This document shows, one piece after another, positions 4,898-8,553 of a stretch of DNA of 8,553 nt (position 1 is the first letter of the stretch; each line of letters opens with the position of its first letter). The translations under genes were made by a program, and so were the position numbers. The notes under the pieces were generated by a model. That model worked only from the letters and a program-made list of their open reading frames with translations, had not been told where the DNA came from and did not search any database. Source of the stretch: Eubacteriales bacterium (GTDB taxonomy: Bacteria > Bacillota_A > Clostridia > Lachnospirales > Lachnospiraceae). The stretch spans positions 1 through 8,553 of the forward strand of contig JAUNAE010000155.1 in NCBI GenBank assembly GCA_030527765.1, in the 5' to 3' direction.

Positions 4898-6340
4898 TCA
4901 AATCCCCTGCAGGATTTCCACGGCTTTTCTAAGGGTCTGCTCTTCTCCCACGTTTCCCGGGAAAATCACGTACGGGATCTCAGGGAATCGACTCTCCTCT
5001 CCCGTCTGCCAAACCGGAATTCCCGGCTGAATCTGTCCGAGAACTTTCGCTTTCCGCACCTTCAATGCCTTCGTTCCCACATCAGAGGATGTGATACCGC
5101 CCTTAGCAACGACAAAGGCCGGATGCACCTTCAGATCTCCTACAAGGCGCTGGACTCCATCACTGATCGCAACACTACGAAGAAGAGCACTCTCCTTCGT
5201 ATCCCCCTCGAGCTCCAGAAGTTTTCGCTCTGTGAAGCAGACCACGGTTTTTCCCTGACGAATCAGATCCTCCTCCAGACTCACACATCGGGCAATCTCC
5301 TGCTCAAAAGCTTCTTTTCCCTGAAGCACAATGCCGGAATGGAATTCCACAGGAACAACGGTGTGAAGATTCAGAAGTTCCTTAAGCTGTGCCGTAGTTT
5401 TTGCAGTGTGACTGCCAACGACAACGATTCCACCCACGTCCTTCTGTGTTGTAACCATCTGCTCTCTTGTCAACAGCGGCTGATCGGAAATGCCGCCTGC
5501 AATTTTTACAAAACCTGCTGCCGTACGATACAGGAAAGATCCCTTATGATCCGGCTCTCTCATCACACGATACAGGGCAATGCAGAATACCATGAGATCG
5601 CAATCATCACAGCAGTTTACACAGACTTTGCCGAAATCTTTCACTTCCCGAAGCTGCTGACAAATTTTCTCGAAGTTCTGCTCTCTAAGATCTTTAAGAG
5701 AAATGCAAGTCACCTCTTCCGCTTTGTAAGCACCCTTCGTCTTTTCTTCCACATATTCCGGAATCGAAGACGCCCGATATCCAAAGGTTCGATCCCTTGC
5801 AAACTCCGTCTCACCTGCCGGGACTAACTGATCACCATATTTCACATAATGTGTATTCTGCAGGGTAAAACGTCCTCCCTCCTTAAAATAAGGAAGAAGA
5901 ATTTCCCCGGCGATCACTTCGCCCTGTTTTTCCAAACCTTCTCTGAGAAGCTGGGTCTCCAATGGATAGTGACCGCGCAGGGTAGAATCCCCTCTGGAAA
6001 TGAACTGGTAGGATTTTCCGGTGATTCTGGCCGCCTCTGCAACCGACGCCAGAATTTCCTTATGAATCTTTGTCGTCTCTTCCTCTGTCATTCCCCGGCT
6101 GTTTGTCAGGATATAAAACAGACGACTATCCTCTTTGAATCCTTCTGTCATGCTTTCCACAGACCAGTCTGTAAAAACACTGACATCGTGCACTGTCTGT
6201 ACTCCTGTCGGATCGTCGTCTAAAACTACGAATTTTGTAGAATTCTGTCTGAGTTCCTCTGCCAGCAGTTTTTGAAGCTGCTCTTTGTCCGGCAATGGAA
6301 ACTCGAATAATTTTTCCGTCGAAATAATCTCTGCCTTCAT
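4898..6340 (-). CDS. Four-carbon acid sugar kinase family protein (DUF1537)
   Basis: A 480-residue kinase of the four-carbon acid sugar kinase family (N-terminal substrate-binding and C-terminal nucleotide-binding domains). Characterised members phosphorylate D-threonate, D-erythronate or 3-oxo-tetronates at O4 with ATP in the cytoplasm. Visible landmarks are DDDPTGVQT (41-49), NSR (80-82) and SRGDSTLRGH (115-124) in the first half, then VGSHTAKT (308-315), AKGGITSSD (412-420) and the glycine-rich PGNVG (461-465) in the second half. I took the ATG at 6338-6340, with an AGAGAG stretch upstream; an in-frame TTG at 6404-6406 would add 22 basic residues with no ribosome site. The partners usually found beside such kinases (a PdxA-like dehydrogenase, an aldolase or an isomerase) are absent; the gene stands alone, divergent from the HPr-dehydrogenase fusion. 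The exact substrate therefore cannot be assigned. Family membership is firm. Confidence 0.88.
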   Translation of the reverse strand: MKAEIISTEKLFEFPLPDKEQLQKLLAEELRQNSTKFVVLDDDPTGVQTVHDVSVFTDWSVESMTEGFKEDSRLFYILTNSRGMTEEETTKIHKEILASVAEAARITGKSYQFISRGDSTLRGHYPLETQLLREGLEKQGEVIAGEILLPYFKEGGRFTLQNTHYVKYGDQLVPAGETEFARDRTFGYRASSIPEYVEEKTKGAYKAEEVTCISLKDLREQNFEKICQQLREVKDFGKVCVNCCDDCDLMVFCIALYRVMREPDHKGSFLYRTAAGFVKIAGGISDQPLLTREQMVTTQKDVGGIVVVGSHTAKTTAQLKELLNLHTVVPVEFHSGIVLQGKEAFEQEIARCVSLEEDLIRQGKTVVCFTERKLLELEGDTKESALLRSVAISDGVQRLVGDLKVHPAFVVAKGGITSSDVGTKALKVRKAKVLGQIQPGIPVWQTGEESRFPEIPYVIFPGNVGEEQTLRKAVEILQGI

Positions 6341-6439
6341 AAATTTTCTCTCTGCACTTTCTGTTTTATTTTGCACAAAAACTCTATATTTTAGCCGTCT
6401 GCGCAATTACATCTGTTCTTCTTACATACATATGGTATC

Positions 6440-6468
6440 ATTATACAATGAAGTGATCCGTATTGCAC
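6440..6468 (-). promoter_or_regulatory. Probable promoter of the DUF1537 kinase gene
   Basis: A perfect TATAAT on the minus strand (6440-6445), with GTGCAA (6463-6468) as a weak -35 at a 17-base spacing. Transcription would start near 6433, giving a leader of about 93 bases before the ATG at 6340. The -35 falls within one arm of the inverted repeat at 6463-6517. Confidence 0.5.
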
Positions 6469-6517
6469 TGTTTTCTGGGCATAACATCAAAAATCCCCTT
6501 TTTCCGAAAAAGTGCAA
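6463..6517. repeat. Inverted repeat TTGCACT / AGTGCAA between divergent promoters
   Basis: TTGCACT (6463-6469) and AGTGCAA (6511-6517) are perfect inverted arms 41 bases apart; allowing one extra base, the match continues inward (GTTTTC against GAAAAA). One arm overlaps the minus-strand -35, the other sits at the -35 region of the plus-strand promoter. This geometry would suit a dimeric regulator looping or bracketing both promoters, though no regulator gene is present here. Confidence 0.4.
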
Positions 6518-6538
6518 CATTTCCCTTTGAGATTAGTG

Positions 6539-6544
6539 TATAAT
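6539..6544 (+). promoter_or_regulatory. -10 element of the HPr-dehydrogenase gene
   Basis: A perfect TATAAT, preceded by TG, lies 55 bases before the ATG at 6600. The base block 17 bases upstream (AACATT, 6516-6521) is a poor -35, so activation by a factor bound at the neighbouring inverted repeat is conceivable. The leader would be about 49 bases and ends with AAAGGA (6584-6589), ten bases before the start. Confidence 0.55.
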
Positions 6545-6599
6545 CCATTTAGCAAGTATGAGAAAAATTTATCAATCCACAAGAAAGGACGCGATACCT

Positions 6600-7904
6600 A
6601 TGAAAACAATGCAGTATGTTGTCAAAAATCCACAGGGTGTTCATGCCCGCCCTGCTGCTCTTCTCGCTAATGCCTGCACCGGATTTAAAAGTGAAATCAC
6701 CATTCAGTGTGACGACGCCAAGGCTGCCGGTAATAACGTTCTGCAGATTCTGAAGCTGCACGCTATCAAAGGATCTGTACTTGAAATTTCCGCAAACGGC
6801 CCGGATGAAGAAGAGGCTCTTGCAGCAATTGCAAAACTCCTCGCCGATATTTCTCCAAAAGCAAAGAAAGCTGAGATTCTCAAAGTTGCCTTCTTTGGCG
6901 CAAAGGATTATGATCGCATTTTCTTCAGCGAACTGAGCAAAGATGCTTCCGGTGCTGATGATGGTTATAATGTAAATATCAAATATTTCAGCAGCCGTCT
7001 GACTGCAGAGACCGCTCATCTCGCTCAAGGATTTGAAGCAGTCTGCATCTTCGTAAATGATGAGGCTCCAAGAGAAGTTATCCGTATCCTTTACGATTGC
7101 GGCGTTCGTCTGATTCTTCTTCGCTGCGCAGGTTTCAACAACGTAGACCTCAAAGCAGCAAAAGAATACGGCATTTCCGTAGCTCGTGTTCCGGCATATT
7201 CTCCATATGCGGTTGCCGAGCATGCTATGACCATTATTCAGGCTGCAAACCGTCGCATCCACAAAGCATACAACAAAGTAAAAGACAACAACTTCGATCT
7301 TACCGGTCTTCTCGGCATCGACCTTCACAACAAAGTTGCCGGAATTCTCGGAACCGGTCGTATCGGTGTCTGCATGGCAAAAATCTGCAAAGGTTACGGC
7401 ATGACGGTCCTTGGCTGGGATGCATATCCGAACAAAGCTCTCGAGGAGCAGGGTCTTCTGACTTACGTTTCCAAAGAAGAACTTCTTCAGCGTTCTGACC
7501 TGATTTCTCTCCATGCACCACTTGTTATGGGTGAGGGCGGAACTTATCACCTGATCAACGAGCACAGCATTTCCATGATGAAAGATCAGGTTATGCTCGT
7601 AAATACTTCCCGTGGTCCGCTGATTGACCTGGAAGCTCTGATCGCAGCTCTGAAGCAGAACAAATTCCACGCAGTTGCACTTGATGTATACGAAGGCGAG
7701 GATGAGAACGTTTACACCGACCACTCCTACGATATGATGAGCAGTGATGTTGTTGCAAGACTTCTGACATTCCCGAACCTGATTCTGACTTCTCACCAGG
7801 CATTCTTCACAAGAGAAGCACTTCAGGCAATCGCTGCAGTTACTCTTGAGAACGCACGCAACTTCAACGAGTCACTCCCGTTCGGCGATGCTGAGGTAAA
7901 ATAA
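6600..7904 (+). CDS. Fusion of HPr phosphocarrier domain and D-lactate dehydrogenase
   Basis: A 434-residue cytoplasmic protein with two complete modules. Residues 1-84 are an HPr domain (PTS phosphocarrier) with the phosphorylation centre GVHARPA (13-19): H15 and R17 fall at exactly the classical HPr positions. Residues about 93-434 are a D-isomer 2-hydroxyacid dehydrogenase very like E. coli LdhA: FEAVCIFVND (145-154), RCAGFNNVDL (175-184), VPAYSPYAVAEHA (197-209), the NAD motif GTGRIG (251-256) with D274 after the second strand suggesting NAD preference, and the catalytic set R338 (NTSRGP), E365 (DVYEGE) and H399 (SHQAF). It should reduce pyruvate to D-lactate. The HPr regulatory serine is replaced by N46, so HPr kinase could not act there. 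I chose the ATG at 6600 because it puts His at 15 and has AAAGGA upstream; an in-frame ATG at 6558 lacks a ribosome site. The reading frame runs unbroken through both domains. The two activities are inferred from motifs; a physiological link between them is hypothesis. Confidence 0.9.
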   Translation: MKTMQYVVKNPQGVHARPAALLANACTGFKSEITIQCDDAKAAGNNVLQILKLHAIKGSVLEISANGPDEEEALAAIAKLLADISPKAKKAEILKVAFFGAKDYDRIFFSELSKDASGADDGYNVNIKYFSSRLTAETAHLAQGFEAVCIFVNDEAPREVIRILYDCGVRLILLRCAGFNNVDLKAAKEYGISVARVPAYSPYAVAEHAMTIIQAANRRIHKAYNKVKDNNFDLTGLLGIDLHNKVAGILGTGRIGVCMAKICKGYGMTVLGWDAYPNKALEEQGLLTYVSKEELLQRSDLISLHAPLVMGEGGTYHLINEHSISMMKDQVMLVNTSRGPLIDLEALIAALKQNKFHAVALDVYEGEDENVYTDHSYDMMSSDVVARLLTFPNLILTSHQAFFTREALQAIAAVTLENARNFNESLPFGDAEVK

Positions 7905-7946
7905 GATATAAGAAATAAAAAATAAGAAGTATAATAATACAATAAA

Positions 7947-7980
7947 GCGGAGAAAATTCTATGATTTTCTCCGCCTTTTT
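7947..7980 (+). terminator. Rho-independent terminator of the HPr-dehydrogenase gene
   Basis: GCGGAGAAAAT (7947-7957), a six-base loop, then ATTTTCTCCGC (7964-7974) form a perfect 11-bp stem followed by CTTTTTCTC. It is 42 bases past the stop codon. The minus reading is followed by TTTATTGTATTATT, so it may also serve the convergent gene at 8004-8534. Confidence 0.9.
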
Positions 7981-8003
7981 CTCTTGTCTGCTTCAGCTTA
8001 CGA

Positions 8004-8534
8004 TTACTCAGCCTCTGTCTGCTCTTTTGCTTTTTCTGCAATGTCAAGGAGCATCTGATCTTCCTCAGTCGCCTCGGCTACATTTTTGATAGATACTTTG
8101 TGATCATACCATTTGCCTTTTTTACCAATGAGTGCCAGATCGAACTCTTCTTCCAGAGCCTTCACAGGAACTTCGAATCCATATACTTCCTCTGTCATTC
8201 CGTCACTATAGGTTACCTGGTCATTGGTAGGCTGAAGAATTTCCTCTTCATTCAACGCATCTACAGTTCCAAGAAACAGATTTACAATACTTTTGGAAAC
8301 AAGAGTCAGGTGGAAGGTCATCTCTCCATTTTCCACACGAAGAGTTCCTTTGTTTTTGCATGCCTCATTTGCATGGAACATAGAACTGTCGGACTCAAAC
8401 TCTGCCACATAAACACCATCTGCAAGGTTTGCCGGATCCAGAGCAGCCTTTTCCTCTGCCATTGCAACGGTTCCGCTTACAAGTGACAGAACCAAACCAA
8501 CTACAACTGCACCTTTTCGAAGAATTTTTTTCAT
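8004..8534 (-). CDS. Small secreted protein, possibly with a NEAT-like domain
   Basis: A 176-residue exported protein. The N-terminus MKKILRKGAV plus a hydrophobic stretch (about 9-25) and AMA before EE (24-28) make a clear signal peptide for signal peptidase I; there is no lipobox cysteine. The mature part is a single predicted beta-rich domain (about 38-150) starting DGVYVAEF (40-47), with SSMFHANEAC (50-59), TYSDGMTEEVYGF (108-120) and WYDHKVSI (142-149), then an acidic helical tail (153-176). The DGxY opening and the YDH near the end recall NEAT haem-binding domains, but this is a weak, memory-based resemblance. No membrane anchor or sortase motif is seen, so it is either released or held by a partner. 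I took the ATG at 8532-8534 (GAAGAG upstream); an ATG at 8550-8552 would add six basic residues, and its upstream region is cut off by the window edge. It is convergent with the HPr-dehydrogenase gene. Confidence 0.72.
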   Translation of the reverse strand: MKKILRKGAVVVGLVLSLVSGTVAMAEEKAALDPANLADGVYVAEFESDSSMFHANEACKNKGTLRVENGEMTFHLTLVSKSIVNLFLGTVDALNEEEILQPTNDQVTYSDGMTEEVYGFEVPVKALEEEFDLALIGKKGKWYDHKVSIKNVAEATEEDQMLLDIAEKAKEQTEAE

Positions 8535-8553
8535 GTTTCTCTTCTTTCTCATC

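Noticed and set aside
5123..5827. A 234-codon plus-strand frame inside the DUF1537 kinase gene
   Set aside because: Its translation resembles no family and it lies wholly within a well-supported gene on the other strand.
6404..6406. TTG start for the DUF1537 kinase, adding 22 residues
   Set aside because: There is no ribosome site, the extension is basic and unlike the family; the ATG at 6338-6340 is preferred.
6558..6560. ATG upstream of the HPr domain, adding 14 residues
   Set aside because: It lies too close to the predicted transcription start, lacks a ribosome site, and would shift the HPr histidine from position 15 to 29.
6407..6599. Search for Rex or cre operators at the HPr-dehydrogenase promoter
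   Set aside because: No TTGTGAA-N4-TTCACAA or cre-like palindrome could be found by eye; only the widely spaced TTGCACT/AGTGCAA pair stands out.
6549..7796. A 415-codon open frame on the minus strand opposite the HPr-dehydrogenase gene
   Set aside because: It is antisense to an unmistakable coding sequence, has no recognisable domain and no ribosome site, and arises from the codon bias of the real gene.
1..8553. CRISPR array, tRNA, rRNA, insertion sequence or phage genes
   Set aside because: No regularly spaced repeats, cloverleaf-like sequence, rRNA segments, transposase or structural phage motifs were seen in the window.

Overview
The window looks like a chromosomal stretch from a low-to-mid GC Clostridia, most likely a Lachnospiraceae-type gut anaerobe. 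The pointers are strong AGGAGG-type ribosome binding sites, TATAAT-like promoters, hairpin-plus-T terminators, and proteins that resemble Firmicutes FruK, a YqeA-like carbamate kinase and a fermentative D-lactate dehydrogenase. This placement is inferred from protein character, not from a search.

Layout. 1-183: non-coding, with a terminator for the gene to its right. 184-1113 (-): a carbamate kinase (arcC) with a near-consensus promoter. 1352-3769 (+): a two-gene operon of 1-phosphofructokinase (fruK) and, 21 bases later, a Lon-like AAA+ ATPase that has no protease domain. 3826-3886: a bidirectional terminator hairpin. 3986-4637 (-): an AT-rich HigB/HigA-type toxin-antitoxin operon with its own promoter and a palindromic operator, flanked by a 10-bp inverted repeat. 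4640-4897: intergenic hairpins. 4898-6340 (-): a four-carbon acid sugar kinase (formerly DUF1537). 6341-6599: a divergent promoter region with a widely spaced inverted repeat. 6600-7904 (+): an unusual single polypeptide that begins with a complete HPr phosphocarrier domain and continues into a D-lactate dehydrogenase. 7947-7980: a strong terminator. 8004-8534 (-): a small secreted protein, tentatively NEAT-like.

How they fit together. Most genes concern sugar-phosphate and fermentative metabolism. FruK makes fructose-1,6-bisphosphate from the product of PTS fructose uptake. The HPr-dehydrogenase fusion could tie the PEP-dependent PTS phosphorylation state directly to disposal of pyruvate and NADH as D-lactate. 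Carbamate kinase makes ATP from carbamoyl phosphate, and the DUF1537 kinase phosphorylates a tetronate-like acid sugar. No PTS permease, fructose repressor, arginine deiminase gene or PdxA-like partner is present here, so each module is an orphan within this window.

The strongest candidates for something undescribed are the HPr-D-lactate dehydrogenase fusion (His15 kept, Ser46 replaced by Asn) and the fruK-coupled protease-less Lon-like ATPase, whose Walker B aspartate is replaced by asparagine.
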